Below, piece after piece: positions 1 to 8,712 of a DNA stretch of 64,000 bases. Each line of letters opens with the position of its first letter. Position 1 is the stretch's first letter. Location of the stretch: NCBI GenBank assembly GCA_019753235.1, contig JAIELF010000016.1, positions 24,673 through 88,672 on the forward strand, written 5' to 3'. The DNA is from a bacterium. Lineage in GTDB: Bacteria; Planctomycetota; Planctomycetia; Kolteriales; Kolteriaceae. Below the pieces are notes generated by a model. That model was not told the DNA's origin and ran no database searches. It saw nothing but the letters and a program-made list of their open reading frames with translations. The translations under genes and the position numbers were made by a program.

Positions 1-837
1 GGCGGCCTTCAACGCGAGCGAGGTGGCATCGTAGCCGAGAATCCAGCCATGATAAGGGCCGTTGTCGCCGTGCGAGGCCGAGGCGATGTAGATGGTGTTG
101 TTGTAAAGCGTGAGAGCGGGGCGCTGATTCTGCCGAAGCGCGTTGTAAAAGATTCGTCCGCCGACACTCCCGTCGCCGACACCCGCGACAGTGGGGCCGG
201 AGACATACGTGTAGACCCCATTCTGAAACATAGTGTCGGCAATGATCTTGGGGCCGCCAAACTTGCTCGTGCCTGTCGAAAGATCTAGCGCGTGCAATGT
301 CTGCACAAAATGAGTTTCGCCGAGCCGATTCTCTTTGGTTCGGGCGACCACGTACATCGTGTTGGAAGCGACGTCGACGGCAGGGGTGCTGAGGATCCCG
401 ATTTGCGGCGTGATATCCTCGGAAATGACGTCAGTCTGCGGAACGGTGGTGATTCCTTGCGATGGATTGACAAACGTTCGTGACCAAATGATGTTGCCCG
501 AACTCGCATCGACGCCGTAAACGTTGTTGGCCATGGTCGCGACATAAACCATATCGCGCGTCGTCGTTGCCGAGGCGACCGTGACGCTGACACCGGGCAC
601 GTACATCGGTTGAGCGTAGGCCTCGCCGACGATCGGCGTGGTGTAAAGCTTTCCAAAGGTCGCGGTATTGACGTTGGCGGGATTCAGAATCGTCTCGGTC
701 AAGTTCTGACCAGTCGACTGCAAGTCGCCGTGATAGTTCACGATGGCCGTTGCCGGCGTCAGGCGTTCCTCCAGACATTCCACATGCAATGGACGCGTGG
801 GGCTGACCGGCGTTCTTTTTGTCGCGTTGGCCGACAT
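1..837 (-). CDS. Planctomycete extracellular PQQ-like beta-propeller protein, 3' end cut by window edge
   Basis: The leftward reading frame stays open from an ATG at 835-837 to the window edge (279 codons, no stop), so the gene is truncated. The start is preceded by a GAGAGGAG Shine-Dalgarno-like stretch about ten bases upstream. Residues 18-30 read LHVECLEERLTPA, the planctomycete extracellular N-terminal motif (Planc_extracel type) found on very large surface proteins. After it come beta-propeller-like segments such as MVYVATMANNVYGVDASSG and TLHALDLSTG, typical of PQQ/WD-like blades in which a Y-x-x-D/N turn precedes a G-x-x-x-W strand. It is probably a secreted or cell-surface protein; substrate and activity cannot be told. 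The signature is the clearest taxonomic marker in the window. Confidence 0.8.
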   Translation of the reverse strand, partial: MSANATKRTPVSPTRPLHVECLEERLTPATAIVNYHGDLQSTGQNLTETILNPANVNTATFGKLYTTPIVGEAYAQPMYVPGVSVTVASATTTRDMVYVATMANNVYGVDASSGNIIWSRTFVNPSQGITTVPQTDVISEDITPQIGILSTPAVDVASNTMYVVARTKENRLGETHFVQTLHALDLSTGTSKFGGPKIIADTMFQNGVYTYVSGPTVAGVGDGSVGGRIFYNALRQNQRPALTLYNNTIYIASASHGDNGPYHGWILGYDATSLALKAA

Positions 838-1686
838 AAACAGGGAACTCCTCTCGGTGTAGGCGAGGCGCAAACATCCTCTGACAGCGGCGTGGCACGC
901 CGTTGATACTTTCAACGCACACGGGTCGTCATGACCGACTGAGTAGACGAATGCACGTCCTAGGCTCTTCAACAAACGGATCTTGATCCGGGGAGGATCC
1001 ACCAGAAGAGCAACTCTGCGTACCCAAGCTGCGAGCCAGCCTCGGCCGATCGATATGGTATCGAGACATCATTGCTTGGTGAACCAGCGAAATGCGATGC
1101 GTCAAAAAGATGTCGCTAAAAAACTGGATTGAAAAGTCTCGGAAAGCGAGTTGAGGATCGATCGTCGACGCGCGACCCCCGCTCCATTGCTCAGCGCGAC
1201 CGAGGCAACCTTCGAACGGCATGCTCGAGTTCGTTTTTCTTCCCGAATCCCCGGCGAAAGCGTCCCAGACGAAGGTCTCGCCGGGAGATTCTTCTGTGGA
1301 AAGGACTCATCTTTTTCTTGTTCGTAATCAGCAGCGGGGTCCGAGTTATTCCCAAAAATGGACGCGGCGGCAAAAAGTCAGCAACGTGGATCACTCGTCC
1401 CAATGAGAGACGATGGGTAAAGAACTTATGTCAGAATAACTATTCGATTCGAACAACCAATTGCCTTTTTGCCGCCGCGTCGAAAATGGTCTTTGCATCT
1501 CCAAAGTACAGGTGGCGAAGCAGTTACGACATTTTGTCGCACCTAGTCCGCCGTTTCAGTTCTATTTTCTTCGATGGCGCGCGAACCGCCGGCGGGTAAT
1601 CCCTGTCGTATTCATCAATAACCGTCTTCCAGGAGGGGGAGATTCTTTCCCTAGCTTCTGTAAGAGGGTAAACTAGTCAAGCTTTT
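838..1686. other. Long intergenic region without a convincing gene
   Basis: The interval separates the leftward surface-protein gene from the structured leader of the next rightward gene. Several short frames exist, but none combines a Shine-Dalgarno sequence, native codon use and a recognisable product. A small inverted repeat (CGTTGA / TCAACG) lies near 901-917, and an AT-richer patch near 1430-1460 could hold promoters for one or both sides. I see no RNA gene or mobile-element remnant. Confidence 0.4.
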
Positions 1687-1824
1687 GCCGCTCGGGCGGC
1701 GAAGAAAGTTGGAGGAGGCTTTTCTCCTCACGATTCGGGGCGATCGGAGCCCCCGGCTCGATTGGGCTTTTCCCCCGCGCGGAGCGGCGGAAGGGCCCAC
1801 TCTATCCATTCTCCGAAAGGGAGA
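1687..1824 (+). promoter_or_regulatory. Structured leader with four successive short hairpins
   Basis: Four small inverted repeats follow one another upstream of the ATG at 1831: GCCGC-TCGG-GCGGC (1687-1700), GAGGAG/CTCCTC with a six-base loop (1712-1729), GAGCC/GGCTC with a three-base loop (1747-1759) and TCTCC-GAAAG-GGAGA (1810-1824). The last contains the Shine-Dalgarno GGAGA of the downstream gene in its 3' arm, so folding could hide it. No match to a known riboswitch class was recognised; regulation is inferred from geometry alone. Confidence 0.35.
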
Positions 1825-1830
1825 TTCGTC

Positions 1831-2196
1831 ATGAACGCCAATCAAATGAGCGCTGCTGCTTCGGCATTGTTTGCCTCCTCGGCAAACGTCGTCCGAATTC
1901 AGGCCAGTGTCATTGGCGCGATGAAGCGGGTCTCCCACCTCAAACGCCATTGGCATTCACTTCTGGCCTGGGCCACGCGTCGCTTCGAAGAACGCGCGAC
2001 GATCGTGGGTTCCCTCGTCTTCCACGGACCGATGGGATCTCTCTTTATCGAGAGTCTCGTCAAGCCAGTACCCGTACCGTGCGCGGTTCAACCGTCACGG
2101 TACCGTGCTGCCGACCTAGACCGGTCGGTAGCGAGTACAGGCTTCAGGACCGTCGGCAGACGTGGGTTCAGGCAGCGTCCGGTTTCGCTCGGCTAA
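1831..2196 (+). CDS. Small hypothetical protein
   Basis: The frame encodes 121 residues beginning MNANQMSAAASALFASS, with GGAGA seven bases before the ATG. The first 70 residues are Ala/Ser-rich, then basic and partly amphipathic (RVSHLKRHWHSLLAWATRR), with codon use like the neighbours. The last 40 residues are Arg-rich and less native-looking, so the true extent is uncertain. No signal peptide or domain was recognised. It lies 200 bases upstream of an ECF sigma-factor gene on the same strand and could be co-transcribed or linked to it, but nothing shows a functional connection. It could be a chance frame. Confidence 0.45.
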   Translation: MNANQMSAAASALFASSANVVRIQASVIGAMKRVSHLKRHWHSLLAWATRRFEERATIVGSLVFHGPMGSLFIESLVKPVPVPCAVQPSRYRAADLDRSVASTGFRTVGRRGFRQRPVSLG

Positions 2197-2304
2197 CAAG
2201 CGAAGCCTTTCATTCCTTGCCTGATTCTCGCGTCTCGGCGCAGTCGGTCTGACGGCGGCGATCAACTCTTTTTGTTGATCCCTTGCCACCAGACGGGTAG
2301 CCGC

Positions 2305-2341
2305 GGCAGGGGTTGTCGTCCCCGCCGCTAATACCCCTGCC
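2305..2341 (+). promoter_or_regulatory. Leader hairpin upstream of ECF sigma gene
   Basis: A perfect 9-bp inverted repeat, GGCAGGGGT (2305-2313) and ACCCCTGCC (2333-2341), encloses a 19-base loop in the gap before the sigma-factor gene. No T-run follows, so it does not look like an intrinsic terminator. It may be an operator or an mRNA leader structure. Confidence 0.35.
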
Positions 2342-2401
2342 AAGCCGGTCTCGAGATCACTTCATTCGCAAGAGTCAACGACGCCAAAGAAAGTGACAGT
2401 C

Positions 2402-3037
2402 ATGATCGTTCGAGATGAGCAATGGTTAGAGGTAGAGCGGTTGGTTCGTCTGGCACAGGCCGGCGACCGCGCGGCGTTCGGTGTCTTGATCGAGCGTTTC
2501 CAGGATTCCGTTCTGGCGATCGCTCGGCGACGTCATCGCGATGCTGAGGAGGCTCGCGAGTTGGTGCAGGAGGTCTTCTTGCACGCGATGCGAAAGCTGC
2601 CGCAACTTCGCGAGCCGGCCTGTTTCGGTGCTTGGCTCCACAAGATCACGGTCCGTGTGTCGATCAATCGAGCCACGCGTCGGCCCCCGCTGTTGGTCGC
2701 CGAGCCCGAGACCCTCGAAAGTCGCGGCAAGCCGACCCGGACGCCGCTCGAGGAGATGGTCGACCGCGAGCGCCGAGATCTTGTCCGGTCTGCCATCGAA
2801 TCGCTTCGGCCTATGGACCGCAATGCTCTCGAGGCCTTCTATCTGAAGGGGAAGAGCCTGGCGGAGATCGCCAGCGATTGGAGCGTTCCCCTGGGAACGA
2901 TCAAGCGTCGTCTGCACGTGGCTCGAGGTCGCCTTGAGTCCAGCCTGCGGAAGGGATCGACCTGGGCCGAGGAGCCCTCGTCCGATTCTGCCTGCACGCT
3001 GCCGACCACGGCGAGCCCGGCTAAGTGCCGAAGTTGA
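2402..3037 (+). CDS. ECF-family RNA polymerase sigma factor
   Basis: The product has 211 residues, the usual ECF size. Sigma-70 region 2 spans roughly residues 12-85 (LAQAGDRAAFGVLIERFQDS, then AEEARELVQEVFLHAMRKL, the region 2.2 core-binding helix). Region 4 spans roughly 125-185 and ends in a helix-turn-helix (LAEIASDWSVPLGTIKRRLH). The tail after about residue 190 is Ser/Thr/Pro-rich and probably disordered. The ATG at 2402 was chosen; an in-frame GTG at 2393 is an alternative. No anti-sigma factor or protein kinase is adjacent, so the input signal is unknown. A strong terminator follows the gene, which suggests it ends its transcription unit. Confidence 0.9.
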   Translation: MIVRDEQWLEVERLVRLAQAGDRAAFGVLIERFQDSVLAIARRRHRDAEEARELVQEVFLHAMRKLPQLREPACFGAWLHKITVRVSINRATRRPPLLVAEPETLESRGKPTRTPLEEMVDRERRDLVRSAIESLRPMDRNALEAFYLKGKSLAEIASDWSVPLGTIKRRLHVARGRLESSLRKGSTWAEEPSSDSACTLPTTASPAKCRS

Positions 3038-3089
3038 TTGCCGCCGCGATAGATCCGGCAGGGACGCTCGATGGATCGTGGAAATGGTG

Positions 3090-3136
3090 ACGAGCGTTGA
3101 CCCCATCCTCTCGGTAGGTCAACGCTCGTTCCTTTT
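3090..3136 (+). terminator. Rho-independent terminator after ECF sigma gene
   Basis: A perfect 13-bp inverted repeat, ACGAGCGTTGACC (3090-3102) and GGTCAACGCTCGT (3117-3129), with a 14-base loop, is followed by TCCTTTTG. It lies about 50 bases after the sigma-factor stop and directly before the end of the convergent gene, so it may serve both strands. Confidence 0.75.
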
Positions 3137-3152
3137 GTAATCGCCGGTCTGA

Positions 3153-4607
3153 TTACTCGATCGGCGGAGGAAGCTCTTCTATCGCGTCGATCGTCGGCGC
3201 GAAGTCTGCCTCATCGAGCAGCTTCTCAGCCTTGACGGGGGCGGGCTTGGTCACCGATCTTTCCTTCGACTTCGTCGGCAACGACGGGACGGGCGCCTCT
3301 TGGTCGGGCAACATGGTTGCCGGGAGTTCAATGTCGCCGACGGTTGCTGCTGCGGAACTGTTGGCGTTGCCGCGCAGCTTGCCGGTGATCTTCGATGCTC
3401 CTGTTTCTGTCTCGGCCGCCGTGATCTTAATCGACGCCGGGGTCGCTGGTGACGTTGGTCGGCGTTTGCCAGCAATCGTCGTCTTGGTCCCGGCAGCGTT
3501 CGAGATCGGCCCCTTTACTTTCGCGGCCGGGGAAGCCAAGGTCGACGCGGGGCGCTGCACATCGTTCGACATCACGATCTCTGGCTCTTTGGTGGTGATC
3601 TTTTCGGCCGGGGCAGGGGGCTTGCCTCCGCTGGGAGCACTCTCGCGAGCAATCGGCAGCAGTGACGCGAGCTGATTGGGTGTCGTCGCCAAAAGAATTC
3701 GACGGGTGATGCTTCGCTCTTTCTTTGCCTCGATGCGGTGCCAGCTTTCACGATCGCGAAGCGAGCGACCCCATTCCCGACCACTTTCCAGAGGCATGTA
3801 CGACGTCGATTGCCGACCCATGCTCATGATTCGCATGCTGGCGCGGCGCCATGCACCGTCCAGCGGATCGCCCGACGCGATTCCGAGATACCAAGTGTCG
3901 CGAGCCTGTTCCGACAGCACATTGTTGCCGACCGGCACGTAACCGACCGTCGGTCGATCGCTGGTCACCAGCGTCAGGATCCCTTCCGGAGAGGTCTCTC
4001 CCTTACCATCGGAGAGGGTTTCGACTTGATCGACGACAGGGATCTCCAGAACGCGGTCAGGACTTTTGTTGACGACGTGCGTGGAGACCTCCACCCAAGG
4101 AACTCCCTCCCGAAGCCGATAGGTTAGTTCTGCCGACCAGGTCGACTCGGTTCGGTAAAATCGAAGAACGGCAAGGTTCGCATTGCTGCCGGCCTCGGGT
4201 CGAGTCCACGGAACACTCGGGCCCGGCGAGACCTGGCTCAGCGGGTGGCTCGATACCTGTGATGATTCTGAAAGAACAACGCATCGGCCTGATCGAGTCG
4301 TGTCGTTCTTCGATGATCCGGTCAATACCGCGACGCTGATCATGTCATTTCGCAAAATCACGTCGCCGGGGACGACCAGTTTTCGAGCAGGACCGGTGAC
4401 GTAGAGCTCGATGTTTGCCGCGGTGAGTTGGACCAACTCGACGGCGGCATGGGCTGACGGAGCCCCAATGCCCACGATCAAGCTCGCCGTTACGAATGCC
4501 CGGACCGCCTGACGAAAGAGACTCTGCCGGGATTCTTGACGGGCACTTGGCTGGCACAGCATGATTGTGTTTCCTGGCCTGTTCATCCAACTCGTTTGGT
4601 TTGACAT
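3153..4607 (-). CDS. Secreted hypothetical protein with low-complexity C-terminal tail
   Basis: The product has 484 residues from the ATG at 4605-4607, which has GAGGCAAGAACG upstream; the open frame runs further 5' but that part looks non-coding. Residues around 30-55 form a long signal peptide (RAFVTASLIVGIGAPSAHA). Residues from about 60 to 330 look like a beta-rich globular domain (VELVQLTAANIELYVTGP, LTYRLREGVPWVEVSTHVV). The remaining 150 residues are rich in Ala, Pro, Lys, Ser and Thr and end in acidic and Pro residues (EELPPPIE), probably a disordered linker. I do not recognise the family. It lies downstream of a secreted beta-propeller gene with a similar acidic/Pro tail, so an envelope role is plausible. 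Confidence 0.65.
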   Translation of the reverse strand: MSNQTSWMNRPGNTIMLCQPSARQESRQSLFRQAVRAFVTASLIVGIGAPSAHAAVELVQLTAANIELYVTGPARKLVVPGDVILRNDMISVAVLTGSSKNDTTRSGRCVVLSESSQVSSHPLSQVSPGPSVPWTRPEAGSNANLAVLRFYRTESTWSAELTYRLREGVPWVEVSTHVVNKSPDRVLEIPVVDQVETLSDGKGETSPEGILTLVTSDRPTVGYVPVGNNVLSEQARDTWYLGIASGDPLDGAWRRASMRIMSMGRQSTSYMPLESGREWGRSLRDRESWHRIEAKKERSITRRILLATTPNQLASLLPIARESAPSGGKPPAPAEKITTKEPEIVMSNDVQRPASTLASPAAKVKGPISNAAGTKTTIAGKRRPTSPATPASIKITAAETETGASKITGKLRGNANSSAAATVGDIELPATMLPDQEAPVPSLPTKSKERSVTKPAPVKAEKLLDEADFAPTIDAIEELPPPIE

Positions 4608-4949
4608 CGTTCTTGCCTCGCGCTGAATCGGTATGCGACTACCGATGCGTCGGGATTCTGTATCTTCCGCAACATCGCGCGACGCCACCGGACCAAGTCG
4701 GGCTCGGGACAATCGCATTGTTCGGCCCAATCGTGCCGAGCGGAAGTTCCCGAGGATTCATCGTCTTGAGCATTGTCGGCACAGAAGGTAGCGTCGAGAA
4801 AGGTGGCGAATTCGGCGTTCAAGGTGGGAAAGTCTGCGGAGTAAGCGGGTCGTATCGGCACCCGAATCCGTAAGCTGCGAAGACTTTGACGAGCTTTCCC
4901 AAGGTAGGGTCGACCCGCTTAGGGGCAATGGACCCTCGATCCTTAGGGG
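4608..4949. other. Intergenic region between two leftward secreted-protein genes
   Basis: This gap separates the stop of the beta-propeller gene from the start of the next leftward gene. It presumably contains the promoter of the latter. I see no convincing -35/-10 pair, hairpin with T-run or RNA gene; small frames here lack ribosome binding sites and native codon use. Confidence 0.35.
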
Positions 4950-6401
4950 CTACTTGGCTTTGTCGGCGGGCGGAGTCTCCTCGGGCATCTCCTCGGCATC
5001 GGGCGACTCTTTCTCAGGAGCCTCCTCGGCAGGTTCTTCCGCAGGCTCGGCAGGTGAAGCGTCGTCGTCGGTCTTCCCAGGTTCGTCCGATTCCATTTTG
5101 TCGTCGGCGGCGGGAGGATCCTCATCAGGAGGACTGATTCGCGGCGAAGCCGGGGCAGGCTCATCGGATTCTGGAGCATCCTCGGCCGGTGCCGGCGGGG
5201 CGGACTCGTCATCCGTGGGGGGGGAGATCGACTCATGAAAAAACGGGGTGATGTTCTCACGCTCGGCCAGGCACTGAATCAGGCCTCGCTCGGTCGCCTG
5301 AAAAAGGCGGTCCGTCGTCTGATTGTACGCGACGATTGGAAAATCGGGGGAAAACCAGCTTCCCACCGTCGTGCCATCCGCGCGGTCAATGATGAGAAAC
5401 CGCATGGTTGAAGTCATCGCATAGACGCGGTTTTGACTTGCGCCGATGACTTGGCGTGCCGACTCGTTGATCCAGCGGAGCTTCCCCTCGGACTGGCTCA
5501 CACACATCAAGCCCGCTCCGTCAGGTGTAAGGAATATGTCCGTTTCAAACGGCACCGGCTGTCGGCTGATCGGAAAACCAGATGCGAACCGCCATTCGAG
5601 ATTCCCCTTCACGTTGACCGCGTAGAGGTTGTAGTCCTCGGTCGCGACGTAAAAGGTCCGCTGGCGACGCGAGATCGGCGCCGTCAGCTTCGCATTGGTG
5701 ATGAAGCGATAATAGAGGTTCCGCTGCGAAAGCGACGACGCGAACACAACCCCGTTTTGACCGGCAAAGATGACCCGATCGTTCGTGAGGATAGGTGGAT
5801 TGAAAAGGGGCGATCCCGCATTGAAGAACCATGCGACGTAGGGAAGCGAGTACTTTCTCTTATACGGCCATTTCTTTCCTTCCTCGTCCAGGCTCGGCTT
5901 CAGGGCGATCGCGTAGATGAAGTTGTTGATCGTCTGAACGTAACAGAAATTCTCATTGGCCGCCGGCCCCGAAGTCGCGGCCGCCGGCAGAGAACTCGAC
6001 TGAATCACTTGTCCCGTCGCGCGATCAAGCTGCGTGAGTCGGCTTCCACTACAGACGTAGACATACTTCTCGGTGATGGCGGGGGGGAAGACCTCACCCG
6101 GCGTGTTCGAGACATCCTGCGACCAAAGAAGTTTCCCTGTCTCCGATTCGAGACAATGAAGCTGACCCTTATCCGAGGCAGCAAAGAGAAGATTCTCTAT
6201 CTGTTTCAGCGATAAAACTCTCTCTCGAAGTCGCAGCGTTGGGACCTGACTGTACCATCGCCGAGTCATCCCGAAGCGATCCAGCGTCAAGTCGTCGACA
6301 AAGCCGCTCACCCGGCGATGCTCGGCAACGGAGGCGCTTGACCAAAGGCTTAGAAGAAACAACGCCAAGCAAGTCGAACCAGAAAGTTGTCGGCGATTCA
6401 T
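4950..6401 (-). CDS. Secreted PQQ-like/BamB-like beta-propeller protein
   Basis: The product has 483 residues. A signal peptide (CLALFLLSLWSSASVA) occupies about the first 27 residues, and the ATG has GAGG about ten bases upstream. The body carries repeated PQQ/BamB-type blades: LLFAASDKGQLHCLESETG, then KLLWSQDVSN, YVYVCSGSRLTQLDRATG, and NLYAVNVKGNLEWRF, each a Y/F-x-x-D turn followed by a Gly and a W strand. The last 100 residues are Glu/Pro/Asp/Ala-rich (many EEPAEE, PPADD motifs) and probably extended. BamB-like propellers act as binding scaffolds; no quinoprotein dehydrogenase residues were identified, so an enzymatic role is not claimed. It is distinct from the truncated propeller at the left edge. 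Confidence 0.8.
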   Translation of the reverse strand: MNRRQLSGSTCLALFLLSLWSSASVAEHRRVSGFVDDLTLDRFGMTRRWYSQVPTLRLRERVLSLKQIENLLFAASDKGQLHCLESETGKLLWSQDVSNTPGEVFPPAITEKYVYVCSGSRLTQLDRATGQVIQSSSLPAAATSGPAANENFCYVQTINNFIYAIALKPSLDEEGKKWPYKRKYSLPYVAWFFNAGSPLFNPPILTNDRVIFAGQNGVVFASSLSQRNLYYRFITNAKLTAPISRRQRTFYVATEDYNLYAVNVKGNLEWRFASGFPISRQPVPFETDIFLTPDGAGLMCVSQSEGKLRWINESARQVIGASQNRVYAMTSTMRFLIIDRADGTTVGSWFSPDFPIVAYNQTTDRLFQATERGLIQCLAERENITPFFHESISPPTDDESAPPAPAEDAPESDEPAPASPRISPPDEDPPAADDKMESDEPGKTDDDASPAEPAEEPAEEAPEKESPDAEEMPEETPPADKAK

Positions 6402-6654
6402 CGAACCAAGTCCTCTTGATCACGGCACGGCAATCGGGTGAAGGAGAGAGTCCTCCCGAGGTAGCCTACCATCTTGCCGAGCGGGGCAGACCCTCGAACC
6501 GACTTATTGCGCAACGCTACCAGCGAATTCGAATCCGTGGGTGCGGGTTACGGAAACCTTCCTGTTGTCCAGAGGCCTCGACCTGCACCGGACCGGCTCC
6601 GAAACACATCGGATGGGCGGCGAAGCTGCGCTCCCAGAAACGATCGATTCTCGG

Positions 6655-7188
6655 TCAATCCCATTCTTCTTCCTCTCGGCGGAGATTCTCCTCCCACACG
6701 CCGATCGTTCGCCGAACCAACGGTAAAGCTTCCGCCAACGGTTCCAGTTCAGGCAGCGGGGTCAACTCGGCCACCGCACGCTCCATCGCGCCGGCAATCA
6801 CCAGAGCCTGCCCCGATCGAAGGGACTGCTGAAAGAATTGGCTGAACCAGCCCGCCAACTCTCGGTCGAGTTCGGTCCGCTCGGCCGAACTCAGCCGATC
6901 CGCCAGCGGTCGACGATGATCGAGCACCCCGTACGGATCGCCTGCAGAAACCGCTGCGGCAATGGCCTTTCGTAGATCATCCTCGGTCATCTCGCTGATC
7001 GACGTCGATGGGGCACGTGGATCGCGTCGCCCCATTTCCTCGACCGCTCGAGTGAGATCGGCCACCTGTTGCCGAAGGCTGGCCAGCTCATCGCGGATCT
7101 CTCGCAAAAGAAGAACAGCGTCGTCGGCCGAGGATACCTTGTCCCAGGTCGATGAACTCGTCGGGGATGCGGAGGCTGACTCTTTCAT
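6655..7188 (-). CDS. Coiled-coil hypothetical protein
   Basis: The product has 177 residues, soluble, without signal peptide or membrane segment. Residues 20-55 carry a heptad pattern (LLREIRDELASLRQQVADLT) predicting a coiled coil. A Ser/Pro linker is followed by a largely helical region (DDLRKAIAAAVSAGDPYGV, then AERTELDRELAGWFSQFF) and an acidic end (REEEEWD). No family was recognised. It is divergently placed from argC and about 250 bases from the start of the beta-propeller gene. It could be an oligomerising adaptor; that is only a guess from its helical make-up. Confidence 0.65.
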   Translation of the reverse strand: MKESASASPTSSSTWDKVSSADDAVLLLREIRDELASLRQQVADLTRAVEEMGRRDPRAPSTSISEMTEDDLRKAIAAAVSAGDPYGVLDHRRPLADRLSSAERTELDRELAGWFSQFFQQSLRSGQALVIAGAMERAVAELTPLPELEPLAEALPLVRRTIGVWEENLRREEEEWD

Positions 7189-7550
7189 GATGCTCTGCCT
7201 TGTCTGGTGCTCGGCTTTCCAACGATGTAAACGAGAGAGCCGACCCTAGAAAAATGGCCGCCTCCCCTCGTCCGGGCGAGAACCTGCCTCTCTCCCAGAT
7301 TGTCCTATTGTAACCGATGTCGGTTTGAGAACGGGAATCACGATCTCGGCAGAAGTTTGTGCTGCCCAGTGCATCGGCAGAGAAAGAGGTTTTCTTACGC
7401 CCCCCGGCCGAGGTTGTTCTTGCGGCAACATCCATAGAACCGAAGCGGACGACGGCCTCAAGTCCGCTGTTATTCAACCGGTCGGAGTCGAGGCAGTAGT
7501 AAGTTTGGACGGCATTGGGACGAAGGTCGATATTCAGGAGATGAGCAAGC
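7189..7550. other. Divergent promoter region between the coiled-coil gene and argC
   Basis: No gene is supported here. On the leftward strand a TACAAT hexamer (reverse complement at about 7309-7314) could be a -10 element for the coiled-coil gene, but no good -35 partner is present at 16-18 bases. Frames that cross this interval overlap argC or the coiled-coil gene and look like shadows. Confidence 0.3.
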
Positions 7551-8561
7551 ATGGTGGAGGTAGCGATCATCGGGGCGTCGGGTTACACGGCGCTTGAACT
7601 CTTCAAGTTGTTGCTTCGCCATCCTCACGTTCGTGTCGTCAGCGCCGTCTCGCGCGATGGTCAGCATCCTAAAATCGCAGAGCTTCATCCTTCTCTGGCG
7701 GGAAGAGTTGATTTGCGAACCGAAGAGTTCGATCCCGATCGACTCGCTCGGCAAGTGCAGGCTGCTTTCTTAGGGCTCCCCCATGGAGCAGCGCAGGCCG
7801 CCGCCGCCCCGCTCATCGAACGGGGAATCAAAGTCTTTGATCTGAGCGCAGACTACCGATTGAAAGATCCGCATCAATACGTCCAGTGGTATGGCGAAAG
7901 CCATGCCGACACGATCAACCTTGCCCATGCCGTCTATGGTCTGCCCGAGATCTACCGCGATGAGATTCGCTCGGCAACGCTGGTCGCGGTTCCCGGTTGT
8001 TATCCGACGTCGGCAATCTTAGCACTTTCGCCGTTGCTAGCAGGAAATCTCATTCAGCCGGCCAGCATCATTATCGACAGTAAGAGTGGCGTCTCCGGCG
8101 CGGGGCGAACCCCCAAGCTGACGACGCATTTCCCCGAATGTAATGAAAGCGTCTCGGCCTACAACATCGGTAAGCATCGGCATACGCCCGAAATCGAACA
8201 GATCCTCTCCGATGTGGCGGGCTCGCCGGTGCAGGTTCTCTTCACTCCTCATTTGATTCCCATGGATCGCGGAATCCTTTCCACCAGTTACGCGACCCTC
8301 GCTCGGCCGATCTCCGTCGACGTTCTTCGCCAAACTTTTCGCGAATACTATCAGGGAGAACCGTTCGTGCGAGTGGTCGATGCCGCCCCCGGCACGAAGA
8401 ACGTGACCCACTCGAACTATTGCGATGTTGCCGTCCACGTTGTTCGCGACCGCGTCGTCGTCGTCTCCGCCATCGATAACCTCATCAAGGGAGCGTCCGG
8501 TGCCGCGGTCCAATGCTTCAACCTTGTTCACGGCTTTCCGGAAACGACGGGCCTTGCATAA
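7551..8561 (+). CDS. argC: N-acetyl-gamma-glutamyl-phosphate reductase
   Basis: ArgC reduces N-acetylglutamyl phosphate to the semialdehyde with NADPH, the third step of arginine synthesis from glutamate, in the cytosol. The 336-residue length fits the family. Residues 7-16 (IGASGYTALE) form the NADP-binding loop. Residues 146-154 (AVPGCYPTS) contain the catalytic Cys150, and ISKSG-like and GAGR-containing segments follow (SGVSGAGRTPK). The C-terminal VSAIDNLIKGASGAAVQC is a family hallmark. The ATG is preceded by GGAG at ten bases. No other arg gene is nearby, so the pathway genes are dispersed. Confidence 0.97.
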   Translation: MVEVAIIGASGYTALELFKLLLRHPHVRVVSAVSRDGQHPKIAELHPSLAGRVDLRTEEFDPDRLARQVQAAFLGLPHGAAQAAAAPLIERGIKVFDLSADYRLKDPHQYVQWYGESHADTINLAHAVYGLPEIYRDEIRSATLVAVPGCYPTSAILALSPLLAGNLIQPASIIIDSKSGVSGAGRTPKLTTHFPECNESVSAYNIGKHRHTPEIEQILSDVAGSPVQVLFTPHLIPMDRGILSTSYATLARPISVDVLRQTFREYYQGEPFVRVVDAAPGTKNVTHSNYCDVAVHVVRDRVVVVSAIDNLIKGASGAAVQCFNLVHGFPETTGLA

Positions 8562-8712
8562 GCTTGGGTAAATAGGTCACAATTCAATATTCCCTTCTCG
8601 CTCTCGACGAGCGCGATCGATCTTGTCAAGAACGCTTTTTTGCATTATCGCCCATTCTCTTCCGTAGCGTAGCACCCGGTTTTTCGAGCAGAAGTGCTTG
8701 GGATATTCCGAG

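Noticed and set aside
1129..1599. Rightward 156-codon frame, Arg/Ser-rich
   Set aside because: No ribosome site, no family-like segments, and amino acid composition typical of non-coding frames in GC-rich DNA.
2426..3106. Leftward 226-codon frame opposite the ECF sigma gene
   Set aside because: It mirrors the sigma factor on the other strand and shows no family pattern.
7088..7570. Leftward 160-codon frame overlapping argC and the coiled-coil gene
   Set aside because: It overlaps two real genes and has a composition unlike either.
8037..8531. Leftward 164-codon frame opposite argC
   Set aside because: Antisense shadow of a conserved enzyme gene.
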